Below, in pieces: positions 48,656 through 60,667 of a stretch of 64,000 nucleotides of DNA (positions are counted from its first letter, which is position 1; each line of letters begins with the position of its first letter). Both the position numbers and the translations under genes were made by a program. The DNA lies in contig CM068586.1 in assembly GCA_035048485.1 (NCBI GenBank), positions 49,936,433 to 50,000,432 of the forward strand. The letters are read 5' to 3'. The notes beneath the pieces were generated by a model. It searched no databases. It was not told where the DNA came from and saw only the letters and a list, made by a program, of their open reading frames with translations. The stretch comes from Pteria penguin (Eukaryota > Mollusca > Bivalvia > Pterioida > Pteriidae).

Positions 48656-49456
48656 AGAGGAGGTAAGAGGTCTGACTCAATTATATTGTTGAATCCACCC
48701 CAGACAAAGGAGAGGAGTTAAGAGGTCTGACTGAACCATATGACAGAATCCACTCCAGACAACGGAGAGAAGGTCAAAGGTCTGACTCAACCACATGACA
48801 GAATCCACCCTAGACAAAAGAAAAGGAGGTAAGAGGTCTGACTCAACCACATGACTGAATCCACCCCAGACAAAGGAGAGGAGATAAGAGGTCTGACTCA
48901 ACCACTTGACAGAATCCACTCCAGACAACAGAGAGGAGGCAAGAGGTCTGACTCAACCACATGGGAGAATCCACCCCAGACAAAGGAGAGGAGTTAAGAA
49001 ATCTTACTCAACTACATGAAAAAATCCACCCCAGACAAAGGAGGGACGGTAAGAGGTCTGAGTCAACCACATGACAGGATCCACCCCAGACAAACGACAG
49101 GAGGTCATAGATCTGACTCAACCATATGACAGAATCCACCGCAGACAAAGGAGAGGAGTTAAGAGGTCTGACTCGACCACATGACAGAATCCATCCCAGA
49201 CAAAGGAGAGGAGGTAAGAGGTCTGACTCAACCACATGGGAGAATCCATCCCAGACAAAGGAGAGGAGGTCAGAGGTCTGACTCAATCATATGACAGAAT
49301 CCACCGCAGACAAAGGAAAGGAGGTAAAATGTCTAACTCAACCACTTGGGAGAATCCACCTCAGACAAAGGAGAGGAGGTAAGAGGTCTTACTCAACGAC
49401 ATGAAAAAATCCATCCCAGACAACAGAGAGGAGGCAAGAGGTCTGACTCAACCATA
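48656..49456. repeat. 55-bp satellite, left block
   Basis: The unit contains ACAGAATCCACCCCAGACAA, AGGAGAGGAGGTAAGAGGTC and TGACTCAACCACATG. It is interrupted at 49456 by the gypsy complex and resumes at 61600 in the same orientation. Confidence 0.93.
49453..49456. other. Target-site duplication CATA, left
   Basis: CATA before LTR A is repeated at 61600-61603 after LTR C. Joining the two flanks on one CATA restores the satellite unit (AACCATATGACAGAATCC). Confidence 0.85.
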
Positions 49457-50226
49457 TGTAGGGTAGTACTTCGCGTTGGGTGGTGTGTGTTTTATTTACC
49501 AGGGTGCGTTGTGTTATGCGACAAAATTATATGTCAGTAAGAAAGTTAATACTTTTAATAAAATCTCTACAGCAACATACAAGATAGCAAGTTGGCTTCC
49601 TGCGACGTGGAAAAGGGGGAGACCCGACAGTTACGATGATCACAATGTTATGTTACACAATATAGTTCTTTCCAAGTTCTTTCTGAATCAAAAAGATCTG
49701 AAGTCTGTCAAGTATTTCCGAGGTCTGAATTCTATCAAGTATTTCCGAGGTCTGAACTCTATCAAGTATTTCCGAGGTCTGAATTCTATCAAGTATTTCC
49801 GAGGTCTGAACTCTATCAAGTATTTCCGAGGTCTGAATTCTATCAAGTATTTCCGAGGTCTAACTTATTAAACTCCCCAATTTCTTTTATATATTGAAAC
49901 ACTATCCATTTCCTCAAGGAAATAGATTAGCCATAAATTGACCAGTCCAGTTATGATAATTATACTAATTGACAACGTACCCCACGAAGCCATTGATTCA
50001 CAAATTTATAAGACTTTACGATAAAGAAGCAAGATAGACTAGCCATTAACTGACCAATTCAATTATGATAATTACAAGTCTTTAAGATAAACAAGCGTGA
50101 ACTTTAATGTCTTTAATTGAGTCATTCACAGGAAATATCGTCCAAGATATAATGTTCCTTGGTAGATCCATCGGTGGTGTTTCTTAAAAACAATTTGTAG
50201 GTAGCGTGGTATACCGCTACCTTACA
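49457..50226 (-). mobile_element. Gypsy LTR A (3' LTR of the outer element)
   Basis: On plus it runs from TGTAGGGTAG to CTACCTTACA; in element sense (minus) TGTAAGGTAG...CTACCCTACA, with the usual TG...CA ends. It contains 6 copies of a 27-bp repeat (TCTGAATTCTATCAAGTATT followed by TCCGAGG), at about 49697-49860. 770 bp. Next to it inside the element is the inverse of a purine tract. Confidence 0.9.
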
Positions 50227-51279
50227 TTCCTCCCCATGTCACTAGAAAATATTCGAACACAATATTTTCTTAAAACAATCGATTATGTAACATGTTCCGT
50301 TTATTAGTCCAACGTTATGAATCCTTAAAGCATTATCCTCTGCAATATCTCTCGGCATACGAATGTTCCTGGAAGTCCATACTGCAACAATGTACTAATA
50401 ATGAATATGTACACGAAAATTAAGTTCAGCATATCTCCGTTATATTTCTATTTACAATCTAATCCAATGTAGTCAAGGGTCGTCGTCTCAACCCATACCT
50501 CAGTTCGTCGCACACCAATCCTCAGTTATATTACCATATACAATTTGATCCAATAGGGGCGAGGGTCGTCGTCTCAACTCATACCCTAATTTATTGTTGG
50601 CGGGCAAGGGACGTCGTCTCATCCCATACCCTCAAAGTTCTTTAGGCCATCGGAAGAATCGGATACAACCTTCCTTCAGTGTCTATCTTCTCAGTAACGG
50701 CTTTGTCCATTGTTGGCGCAGTAGGCGTGGCAGTTGGTTCCTTAGCAACAAGATTTCTCATCTCTTGCATATCATTAACATCATTTGATATTATGTCTGA
50801 CTTTACCCTCCAAAGTCGTCTGGCAATCTTACATGCAAAAATGTTCCTCTTATATCTCTTACTATAATTACAAAAATCCCCGTAGAACGCCATTTCGAAA
50901 GAGGCTCCTCTATCTTAACTTTTTTAAAATTTCTATTGGTATCAATAATTCTTTTAATTGGTAACTTTTAATATGAATTTTTTATCATTGCTCTAGTATC
51001 TAGTGCACAATTCCTTGATAGCGTCATGAGTCAAGTTTAACGACGAAAGAAGTTGACTCTGAATTTTCCTTAATAGATTTCTTAAGTCGTCTGGGCTAAT
51101 AATTGAAGGACTTAAATGATCCAAGCTTAGCATATCAAACTGCAACAGAAATGTTTTCATATAAAACAATTCGCGTCATTTAAAGGAGTTCTTAACTCGC
51201 TTATGTTTAGATCTATTTGGGAAATTTGATTCGTTAGCGATCCTCAACCATATCAATCTAACTCATCAAATCACATCAG
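50227..51279 (-). pseudogene. Outer gypsy element, 3' internal region (post-pol)
   Basis: Inverse match to about 58290-59522. It starts with TTCCTCCCCATG, the inverse of the polypurine tract. The minus frame 50642-50893 (83 codons) encodes a basic segment matched by plus 58880-59105. Its position after integrase and before the 3' LTR is where envelope-like genes sit in some gypsy elements. Assignment is inference; the region is degenerate. Confidence 0.6.
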
Positions 51280-52351
51280 GAAGTCTACTTTCCTGGTTCT
51301 CTAGTTACATTGACCACCGCAAACAGAGAGTTGCAATAGAGGGGGGACTTTCAGACATATTAAACATAGGGGCAGGAGTTCCACAAGGGTCTATACTTGG
51401 TCCTCTACTATTTTTGATATACATAAATGACATAGTTACTGAGATAAGAGCTAGTATTAAGCTCTTTGCTGATGACACATCTCTGTTTATAATAGTAGAG
51501 GACCCAAGTCTAGCAGCTAACACATTAAATTTGGACTTACTCAAAATTCAAAATTGGACACAATATTGGCTTGTCAAATTTAATAAAAAAAAACCTGAAG
51601 AACTTATTATTTCTAGAAAAGTAAAACCCCAACCACACCCTCCAATCTGCATGGAAAATGTCCAGGTGCAGAGGGTTGACTATCATAAACACTTAGGTGT
51701 TACTTTTAATTCTAATTGCTCCTGGGGGAACATATTTTGGACATAACAACCAAAGCTTGGAAAAGAATAAACATTTTGAGATCCCTAAAGTACCAAATTG
51801 ACAGAAAATCTTTAGAAACAATTTACTTTTCATATATTCGGCCATTATTGGAATATGCAGATGTGGTATGGGATAATTGTTTTGAACATGAGAAGGAAGA
51901 AATTGAAAAAATTCAGTGGGAAGCGGGTAGAATAGTTACTGGAGCCACAAAATGATGCCCCAGATGGAAAATTTTGAATGAAACTAAATGGGAAACTCTT
52001 TCGGATAGAAGGTACAAGCATAGAATGACAGTTTATTATAAAATGTTTATAAAATCGACCCCTCCCTACCTTTCTGATCTTGTACCACCATCAGTTCTTG
52101 AAGTTAGTAATCTAAATCTAAGATCAGATTCACATCTGCACATTCCAAAATCTAGAACTAACTTGTATCAAAATTCTTTTATATCTAAATCAACCTCTGA
52201 GTGGAACTCCCTCCCCAATCAAATTAAAGAAAGTAAATCGTTAAATGTACTCAAAAATCAACTAAATAAAAACAAGAATAAAGTTCCTAAATATTTCTAT
52301 GTCGGAGAGCGTAAATTCCAAATTCTACATACCCGCCTTCGCCTCGATTGC
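51280..52351 (+). pseudogene. Non-LTR retrotransposon (Jockey/CR1-like) RT fragment
   Basis: Plus-strand frames in series show LINE reverse transcriptase: LLSWFSSYIDHRKQRV, GAGVPQGSILGPLLFLIYIN, the catalytic LFADDTS, then HLGVTFNS and IRPLLEYADVVWD, and the C-terminal HTRLRLDCSSL. A frameshift near 51745 and a TGA at 51953 break it. The 5' part (endonuclease) and the 3' end are missing. It lies between two parts of the minus-strand gypsy element. Confidence 0.85.
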
Positions 52352-53411
52352 AGCTCTCTTCCAGATCATTCACATTCGGTAGTTTTAGTTCTTCATTCCG
52401 TACCTTGCAACTAGCATGGTCTCTAGGTTCGAATCTATTAGAGTTCAAAGCATTGACCTCTAGTGTGTTTCTGTGGATATCTGGTATATCACCAGTGTTT
52501 TCGTCCGACACATTGACAGATTCTTGAGGACACAGTGATAACAAATCAGCACATGTGTTCTCACGACCAGCTATGTATTCAATTTTGCAATTATTAGCCA
52601 TTATATTCATTGCCCAGAGTTGAATCTTTTGATTTTCCATAGGGGCATCAAGAATGTATGTAAGGGGCTTGTGGTCTGTTTTTATGACAAAACTACTATT
52701 GTGAAGATAATGATCTAACTTCAGTAGCGCATAATGGATAGCATACGCCTCTTTTTCTATTGTAGACTAACGTGTTTGTGTATCACTAAATTTGTGACTT
52801 AGGTAATAAATTGGTTTTTCATTTATTACATTCGGAATTGCATCATCAATGTCATCACAGGGTTGCGTCAAACATGCACCTATGCAAGTGTCGCTTGCAT
52901 CCGTATATAACGTATAGGGCTTGTTTAAGTCCGGATATGATAAAAGGGGAACCACTGTAAGACTTTGCTTGAAATAGTCAAAAGCATTTTGACATTTTTC
53001 ACGCCACTGAAATCTTGCATATTTTTTAGTTAAAGCGATCAGTGGTTCAGCTATTTTTGAGAAATTAGGAATGAATCGCCTGTAATAGCTGCACATACCT
53101 ATGAAACTACGAATTTCTTTTACAGTTTTGGGAGAGGGCAAGGTTCGAATCGCCTCTACCTTTTGTGGGTCGGGCTTGACTCCATCTTGGTTGATTACAA
53201 ATCCCAAATAAGTGGTTTCTTCTTTAAAGAAAGTACATTTCTTTAATTTCAACTTTAGGTCATGTTTTCGCAGCCTGTCAAACACCTGTTGAATATGAAC
53301 TAGATGTTTTTCCTGAGATTCTGACCAAATAATGACGTCATCAATATAAGCAGTGCTGAATTCCTCACAACCTTCAAGAACTATGCTCATTAATTGTTGA
53401 AATACACCAGG
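52352..53411 (-). pseudogene. Outer gypsy element, RT/RNase H fragment
   Basis: The minus strand encodes GVFQQLMSIVLEGCEEFSTA, AYIDDVIIWSESQEKH, SFIGMCSYYRRFIPNFSKIA and LYTDASDTCIGACLTQ, nearly identical to plus 55390-56440. It starts mid-RT and ends downstream of RNase H. A stop at 52767 (after SDTQTR) splits it. Protease, the N-terminal RT and integrase are absent on this strand. Confidence 0.88.
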
Positions 53412-53423
53412 GAGTAAAAAGAG

Positions 53424-53471
53424 TAAAAACAATTTGTAGGTAGCGTGGTACATGTATGCCGCTTCCGTACA
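53424..53471 (-). mobile_element. LTR end fragment at the inversion junction
   Basis: TAAAAACAATTTGTAGGTAG ... CATGTATGCCGCTTCCGTACA matches the U3 end of the LTRs (…GCCGCTACCTTACA) with two changes. About 12 bp of filler separate it from the RT fragment, and it abuts gag at AGAG (53472-53475). Confidence 0.8.
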
Positions 53472-54011
53472 AGAGTAAAGCAAAAACGAGATGAAGAAGT
53501 ATCGCTGTACGCGCATAGATTATCAAAATTAGCAGACCAAGCTTTTGATAATTTAAATACAGCAGAAGTTCAGAAAAAGTTAGTGAATTTCTTTATAGAT
53601 GGTTTGGCTTACGATTACTTGAAGATCAAAGTAATGCGGTAAAATCCCGAGAATTTTCAGAGAGCAATCTCTATCGCTATAACTGAATTATCATTTCGGA
53701 AACGTGTTAGTCTTAGGACAGGTAGCTCCACCTATAGCTCACACAATTTTCTGCATGAGAATGGTGAGACGCCGATGGAAGTTGACCATTATAGGCCACG
53801 TAAGCGATGTGCTATTTGTAATCGAACTAACCACACTACAAATCTTTGTCGCTTAAAACAAATTAATGATGTACAAAAGACAAACAAAGGACAGAATTCC
53901 CAGACTCGGCGTGGTAAACATGCAGACATGAAATGTTTTCATTGTGGAAAGAAAGGTCACATTCGTAGGAATTGTTGGTCTCTACAGAATTCTACGAATC
54001 GGGAAAACTAG
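53472..54011 (+). pseudogene. Gypsy gag, C-terminal part with zinc knuckle
   Basis: Frames contain KQKRDEEVSLYAHRLSKLAD (capsid C-terminal region) and, near 53930-53972, CFHCGKKGHIRRNC, a CCHC nucleic-acid binding knuckle. Frame changes between 53642 and 53775. The N-terminal part lies on the opposite strand at 60216-60576, and this part resumes at the point where that one stops. Confidence 0.85.
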
Positions 54012-56560
54012 TAGGCTCCCGCCGAAACAGGACCGTCGCCGGGAGTTTTAAACGAACAGGCAGAAATAAAAGAAAATTCAAAAATAACATTAAGAATAAA
54101 ATGGAAAATTATCCGTCTTACAAAATAAATTTAGCTGGTAGTCCAAATTCGTCCCTTTTGAAAACTGGTAAAAAGAAATTTAGAGCATTAGTTGACAGTG
54201 GTGCTGAAGTTAGTTTGTTACACAGACGAATTTATCAATCTTTAAATAGACCCCCAGATTTGGTAAAGAAGCTTATCAGTCTCCAATCTGTAAATGGCGG
54301 AAAATTAGAAATAGACGGTTATGTGGAATTAGAAATTAAATTAGGAGGGACTGCAGTAAATCAACCATTTTATGTAATAGCAGATATGAATAGAAACATT
54401 ATTTTAGGCAGAGATTTCCTAACAACTCATGGAGTAAGACTTTATTATGACTTAGGATATTTAAAAATAGGAAGGTCCTATGTACCGCTTGAAGAAGATT
54501 GTCACATAAACGCCCTAGTAAGATTACAGAGAGGTGTAAAAGTGAAACCAAACACTATGAACATTGTTCCGGCACGGATAAAAACTCCGTTGAATCACAC
54601 TGAATTTGTTGAAGTAGGTGCAGTAGAAAAAGGATATGTGGATTCTGAACCTGGTCTTGAAATTAATAATGCAATAGTAAAATCAAATAAAATAGTGCCC
54701 ATTGCTTTAAGTAATCATACAAACAAAACTATTTATTTAAAACGTGGTTGCATCATAGGAAAAGTGACTTATCTCATGATAGATGAAAAAGAGATACCCG
54801 CTACAGATAAAACGAAAACGATAAATGAAGTTTCGTCAAATAAAACGTCTCTAGATTTAAAAGATTTAGATACCGAACCCAAACACTTGGAAAGTGTTAA
54901 ACAATTAGTTGTGAACAATCAAGACTTATTCGCAGCTAAAGATACAGAGTTAGGACAAACGGAAACTGTGAAAATGAAAATTGACACAGGTGACCATGAA
55001 CCAATAAAACTTAGACCCTATAGAATTCCCTTACATCATAGGAAAACAGTAGACAGTGCGATTGATGAAATGTTAGATGCAAAACTTATTTCACGCTCTC
55101 AATCACCTTGGAGTTTTCCCATTGTTTTACTTGCAAAAAAGGATAAAACCATAAGAATGTGCATAGATTTTCGGAAATTGAATCAAATTACTAAAACTAC
55201 ATCTTATCCCCTCCCGTTGATAGACGACATAATCGCACAATTAGGAAATGCTAAATATTTCACCACTTTAGATTTGAAATCTGGTTATTGGCAAGTAGCT
55301 ATGGACCCAAAAGACAAACACAAAACTGTTTTTGCCTGTCATAAAGGATTGTTTGAATTCAACAAAATGCCTTTTGGATTATGTAATGCCCCTGGTGTAT
55401 TTCAACAATTAATGAGCATAGTTCTTGAAGGTTGTGAGGAATTCAGCACTGCTTATATTGATGACGTCATTATTTGGTCAGAATCTCAGGAAAAACATCT
55501 AGCTCATATTCAACAGGTCTTTGACAGGCTAAGAATACATGACCTAAAATTGAAATTAAAGAAATGTACTTTCTTTAAAGAGGAAACCACTTATTTGGGA
55601 TTTGTAATCAACCAAGATGGAATCAAGCCCGAACCACAAAAGGTAGAGGCGATTCGAACCTTGCCCTCTCCCAAAACTGTAAAAGAACTTGGTAGTTTCA
55701 TAGGTATGTGCAGCTATTACAGCCGATTCATTCCTAATTTCTCAAAGATAGCTGAACCACTGATTGCTTTAACTAAAAAATATGCAAAATTTCAGTGGTG
55801 TGAAAAATGTCAAAATGCTTTCGAATATTTCAAGCAAAGTCTCACAGTGGTTCCCCTTTTATCATATACGGACCTAAACAAGCCCTATACGTTATATACG
55901 GACGCAAGCGACACTTGCATAGGTGCATGTTTGACGCAACCCTGTGATGACATTGATGATGCAATTCCGAACGTAATAAATGAAAAACCAATTTATTACC
56001 TAAGTCACAAACTCAGTGGTACACAAACACGTTGGTCTACAATAGAAAAAGAGGAGTATGCTATCCATTATGCGCTACAGAAGTTAGATCACAATAGTAG
56101 TTTTGTCATAAAAAACAGACCACAAGCCCCTTTAATATATTCTTGATGCCCCTATGGAAAATAAAAAGATTCATTTCTGGGCAATTAATATAATGGCTTA
56201 TAATTGCAATATTAAATACATAGCTGGTCGTGAGAACACATGTGCTGATTTGTTATCACGGTGTCCTCAAGAATCTGTCAATATGTCGGACAAAAACACT
56301 GGTGATATACCAGATATCCACCGAAACACACTAGAGGTCAATGCTTTGAACTCTAATAGATTCGAACCCAGAGACCATGCTAGTTGCAAGGTACAGAATG
56401 AAGAACTAAAACTACCGAATGTGAATGATCTGGAAGGTTTTAATATGCTTGAAGAACAGGAGAAGGATTCGGACATTTTAAAACTTAAAAATCAGTTGAA
56501 AAATGGTGAAGCTTCGAATGTCAATCAAGCTCATCATATGATGGTAAAAAGATATATTGT
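54012..56560 (+). pseudogene. Gypsy pol: protease, reverse transcriptase, RNase H
   Basis: The open frame to 56146 holds an aspartic protease (FRALVDSGAEVSLLHRRIYQ), RT (PFGLCNAPGVFQQLMS, catalytic YIDDVIIW) and RNase H (LYTDASDTCIGACLTQ). A frameshift near 56130 moves the RNase H end (YIAGRENTCADLLSRCPQE) into the frame 56154-56573, which is broken again near 56557. Pol is in a different frame from gag, as in many gypsy elements. Not functional as it stands. Confidence 0.92.
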
Positions 56561-57890
56561 ATTATATCTCTGAAATCAATGACAACCCCACCTTGAGACT
56601 GTATGTACCAAGTCATTTGAGAATGAATGTTATAAAACAGTGCAGTGATGAATTAGGTCATTTCGGTGTAGATCGCACATTTTATAACATAAAAAGTAAA
56701 TATTACTGGCCAAAAATCTATCAAGGTTTGCTAGAATATATTCCGTCTTGCGTAACGTGTCAGACTAGAAATTTGACAAAGATAAAACCTCCTCTTATGG
56801 AAACGGACATTCCACCATATCCCTGGGCTAAAGTTGGGTTGGATCTCTCAGGACCTTATCCTACTTCCTTATCGGGAAACAAATACATAATCGCATTTGT
56901 TGATTTGTATTCCGGGTACCCAGAAGCGTTTGCCGTAAAAGACAAGTCTGCAAATAACATCACGCATCTGCTCATTAATGAAATATTTCCCAGATACGGT
57001 TCACTATTGCAGTTGGTTACTGACAATGGTACAGAAAATGTAAACAAAGCTGTCAGAGAGACTTTGGAAGCTTTGAATATTCATCACGTGACAACATCGT
57101 ATTACCATCCCCAAGGGAATGCTAAAGTCGAACGATTTCACCGAACCTTGCACGATGTTATGTCAAAATATCTGAAGGATGAACATTCAGTATGGGACGT
57201 ATACTTGAATCCAACCTTAGCCGCTATAAGGTTTAACATCAGTGATTCGACCAAGTTTTCTCCCTTTTTCCTACTTTATAATAGAGACGTGGTTCTTCCC
57301 TTAGACAATATTTTGAAACCTCGACGCAAATATTTCGGCGACGATCAACATCAAATTGCGTTACTAATACAGCACAAATCATTTTTAGAAGTGCATCGCA
57401 CTTTAAAGAAAGCTAAAAAGGCTCAAGCTAAATATGCCGATAGAAACAGTAAATCAGTGAAGTTTCAAATAGGAGACCCTGTCTATTATAAAACTATACT
57501 AGAAAAAATAAATTTGATGTCAGTTGGAAACCTTATTACAGAATTATAGAGCAAACTTCTCCAGTTAGCTTTATAATCAAAAGTCAACTTGATGGCACTA
57601 CAACGAAAGCACATGCTGAACAATTACGTTTGGCTAAAATGGATCAATGGGAAATACCAAAAGATAACATGGGTAATCGGCTTAGGAGAACTAAATATGT
57701 AGTACCTCCTGAAGAAAGTGATGCAGATGATAAATCTGAGTCACATTCTGACGAGTCTGATGAAAATATCCCACTTAGCAAAATAGCAAACAGGTATAAA
57801 ACCCGAAGGGATTCATCATCAAGTGAAGATGACATACCCTTGATGGAATTGTCTAATAGACTCAGGCAGAGAAAAGAAGACAACTAAACC
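56557..57890 (+). pseudogene. Gypsy pol: integrase
   Basis: H-H-C-C zinc finger (HFGVDRTFYNIKSKYYW ... SCVTCQ), then the catalytic core: Asp in VGLDLSGPYP, Asp in LVTDNGTENVN, and Glu in QGNAKVERFHR, the D,D-35-E triad. A frameshift near 57505 moves the C-terminal part to the frame 57630-57887, an acidic Ser-rich tail (NIPLSKIANRYKTRRD). No chromodomain recognised. Confidence 0.9.
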
Positions 57891-59522
57891 AAGAGAGTAC
57901 TGAATCGGAATCAGTACAGGAATCGGACCCTGAACAACCAGGCCCCGACTTTTTCTGACGATGAAATGGTTAAAGATGAAGTTGTCAACAGTAAAACACC
58001 CAGGAAATGTGAGAAACGCGGGAAAAGTCGCGATAAAGTACTATTGAAGGCTTTTGAATTCTTTGATAGAGTAATTAAAGCTTAGTAATGTCCATATAGT
58101 AATGTGGCATGTGTTAACATACACATGAAGGAGATGGTTAACTCCTTGATTACATTAAATGGCTTAATTAATAGAAAATTGTATTAAATCGGTTCCCATC
58201 ATATGTGGTATTTGCGATTAACAAATAAAGAAGCTGAAACGAAAACTTCTTGAACCGGTGTATTTAGATCACCCCTTGATGATCTGTAATGATTTGATGA
58301 GTTAGATTGATATGGCTGAGGATCGCTAACGAATCAAATTTCCCAAATAGATCTAAACATAAGCGAGTTAAGAACTCTTTTAAATGACGCGAATTTTTAC
58401 AGTCAAACATTAATGTTGCAGTTTAATATGCTAAACTTGGATCATTTAAGTCCTTCAATTATTAGCCCAGACGACTTAAGAAATCTATTAAGGAAAATTC
58501 AGAGTCAACTTCCTTCGTCGTTAAACTTGACTCATGACGCTATCAAGGAATTGTGCACTAGATACTAGAGCAATGATAAAAAATAATTGTTGTAAAAACC
58601 TAAATTTAGATGTTTAATTACTACTCGCGGAATATATTTCCGATGGTTCTTATGTGATAGCTACTGAAATTAAGGCATCGTTTTCTCATGACGTAGGCAA
58701 ACCTCAAACAATATTTAGGGTTATACCTAAAGAATTAAATCATATTAAAAGTTTCCAATTGAAATCTTTTTTATATCATTAGAAATCTTATGGATGTTAA
58801 AGTAGAGGAACCCCTTTTAAAGTGGCATTACATTAGGATTTTGTAGGCATGGCTATAGTAAATATTGGTCTGGTATTTATTAGTAAGAGATATAAGAGAA
58901 ACATTTTTGCATGTAAGATGGCCAGACGATTTTGGAGGGTAAAGTCAGACATAAAATCAAATGATGCTAATGATATGTATGCAAGAGATGAGAAAACTTG
59001 TTGCTAAGGAATCAACTGCCACGCCTACTGCGCCAACAATGGACAAAGCCGTTACTGAGAAGATAGACACTAAAGGAAAGGTGTGTCCTATTCTTCCGAT
59101 GGCCTAAAGAACTTTGAGGGTATGGGATGAGACGACGTCCCTTGCCCGCCAACAATAAATTAAGGTATGGGTTGAGACGACGACTCTTGCCCCTATTGGA
59201 TCAAATTGTATATAGTGATATAACGGAAGATTGGTGTGCGACGAACTGAGGTATGGGTTGAGACGACGACCCTTGACTTCATTGGATTAGATTGTAAATA
59301 GAAATATAACGGAGATATGCTGAACTTAATTTTCGTATACACATTCATTATTAGTACATTGTTTCTGTATAGACTCCCAGGAACATTCGTATGCCGAGAG
59401 ATATTACCGAGGATAATGCTTTAGGGATTCATAACATTGGAGTAATAAACAGAACATGTTACATAATCGATTGTTTTAAGAAAATATTGTGTTCGAATAT
59501 TTTCTAGTGACATGGGGAGGAA
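57891..59522 (+). pseudogene. Gypsy post-pol region, possible env-like remnant, and polypurine tract
   Basis: About 1.6 kb between pol and the 3' LTR with broken frames. One segment near 58440-58570 is leucine-rich and another near 58840-59000 is hydrophobic then basic, the layout expected of a membrane protein's end. Both are matched in the outer copy (50640-51200). This suggests a decayed third gene. The tract GGGGAGGAA at 59514-59522 directly precedes LTR B and fits a plus-strand priming site. No complete envelope frame exists. Confidence 0.5.
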
Positions 59523-60215
59523 TGTAAGGTAGCGGCATACATGTACCACGCTACCTACAAATTGTTTTTAAGAAACACCACCAATGGATCCACCAAGGAA
59601 CATTATATCTTGGACGATATTTCCTGTGAATGACTCAATTAGAGACACTAAAGTTCATGCTTGTTTATCTTAAAGACTTGTAATTATCATAATTGAATTG
59701 GTCAGTTAATGGCTAGTCTATCTTGCTTCTTTATCTTAAAGTCTTATAAATTTGTGAATTAATGGCTTCGTGGGTACGTGGTCAATTAGTATAATTATCA
59801 TAATTGGACTGGTCAATTTATGGCTAATCTATTTCCTTGAGAAAATGGATAGTGTTTCAATATATAAAAGAAATTGGGGAGTTTAATAGGTTAGACCTCG
59901 GAAATACTTGATAGAATTCAGACCTCGGAAATACTTGATAGAATTCAGACCTCGGAAATACTTGATAGACTTCAGATCTATTTGATTCAAATAAAACTTG
60001 AAAGAACTATATTGTGAAACATAATATTGTGATCATCGTAACTGCCAGGTCTCCCCCTTTTCCACGTGGCACGAAGCCAACTTGCTATCTTGTATGTTGC
60101 TGTAGAGATTGTATTAAAAGTATTAACTTTCTTACTGATAATTTTGTCGCATAACACAACGCACCCTGGTGAATCAAACTCACACACATCACCTAACGCG
60201 AAGTACTACCCTACA
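59523..60215 (+). mobile_element. Gypsy LTR B (3' LTR of the plus-strand segment)
   Basis: TGTAAGGTAG...CTACCCTACA, 693 bp, with 3 copies of the 27-bp repeat (inverse orientation, ACCTCGGAAATACTTGATAG) at about 59895-59978. Its last base abuts the inverse gag sequence CTCTTTGTAG. Confidence 0.92.
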
Positions 60216-60576
60216 CTCTTTGTAGTAAGGACAACGCGTGCTGTCAATCCGTTACGAGCGCGAACCTTATTGATAACTCTGCCTTAACTTGATTCCAATT
60301 AAATCCGGGGTGATCATCGTATAATCGTTCAATAAAGTCGCTAACGGCATCGTTACTCGTTCTGTAAGCAATTTCTATTGTCTCATCTTCTGTTAACCCA
60401 TTTAATTTAGCGCATTTCTCAATACTCTTAATCCATCTATCAAATTGATCTGGTTTTGTTCCGTCAAAAGATGGGACATCTAATTTTACCCCTTGTTTTG
60501 TTAAAATCCCACTTAACCTATCAACTTGCCTACCTAACCCTTGAAAAAGTAAATGGACATCAATAGTTTCAGCCAT
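60216..60576 (-). pseudogene. Gypsy gag, N-terminal part
   Basis: On minus the ATG at 60576 opens MAETIDVHLLFQGLGRQVDR, then VPSFDGTKPDQFDRWIKSIE, a retroelement gag pattern. An in-frame TGA at 60244 interrupts it, but homology runs on to 60216, where it stops at AGAG next to LTR B. The remainder of gag is on plus at 53472. Confidence 0.82.
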
Positions 60577-60667
60577 GACGATTTCAGAAAAGCAAAAATC
60601 AGACTTACCGACAGAGAATGATGGTTAAAATCCAAATCCAGTCTGCGGCAACCAAATCACAAACGTG
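60577..60667 (-). promoter_or_regulatory. Gypsy leader with candidate primer binding site
   Basis: Between LTR C and gag. On minus TGGTTGCCGCAGACTGGATT (60635-60654) begins with TGG and its inverse resembles a tRNA 3' end (T-arm plus CCA). It lies 13 bases from the LTR, more than usual. A splice-donor-like TCG|GTAAGTC near 60607 could serve a subgenomic transcript. Confidence 0.5.

Noticed and set aside
48677..49286. Minus-strand repetitive frames rich in Leu and Trp
   Set aside because: Translations of the 55-bp satellite, broken between units.
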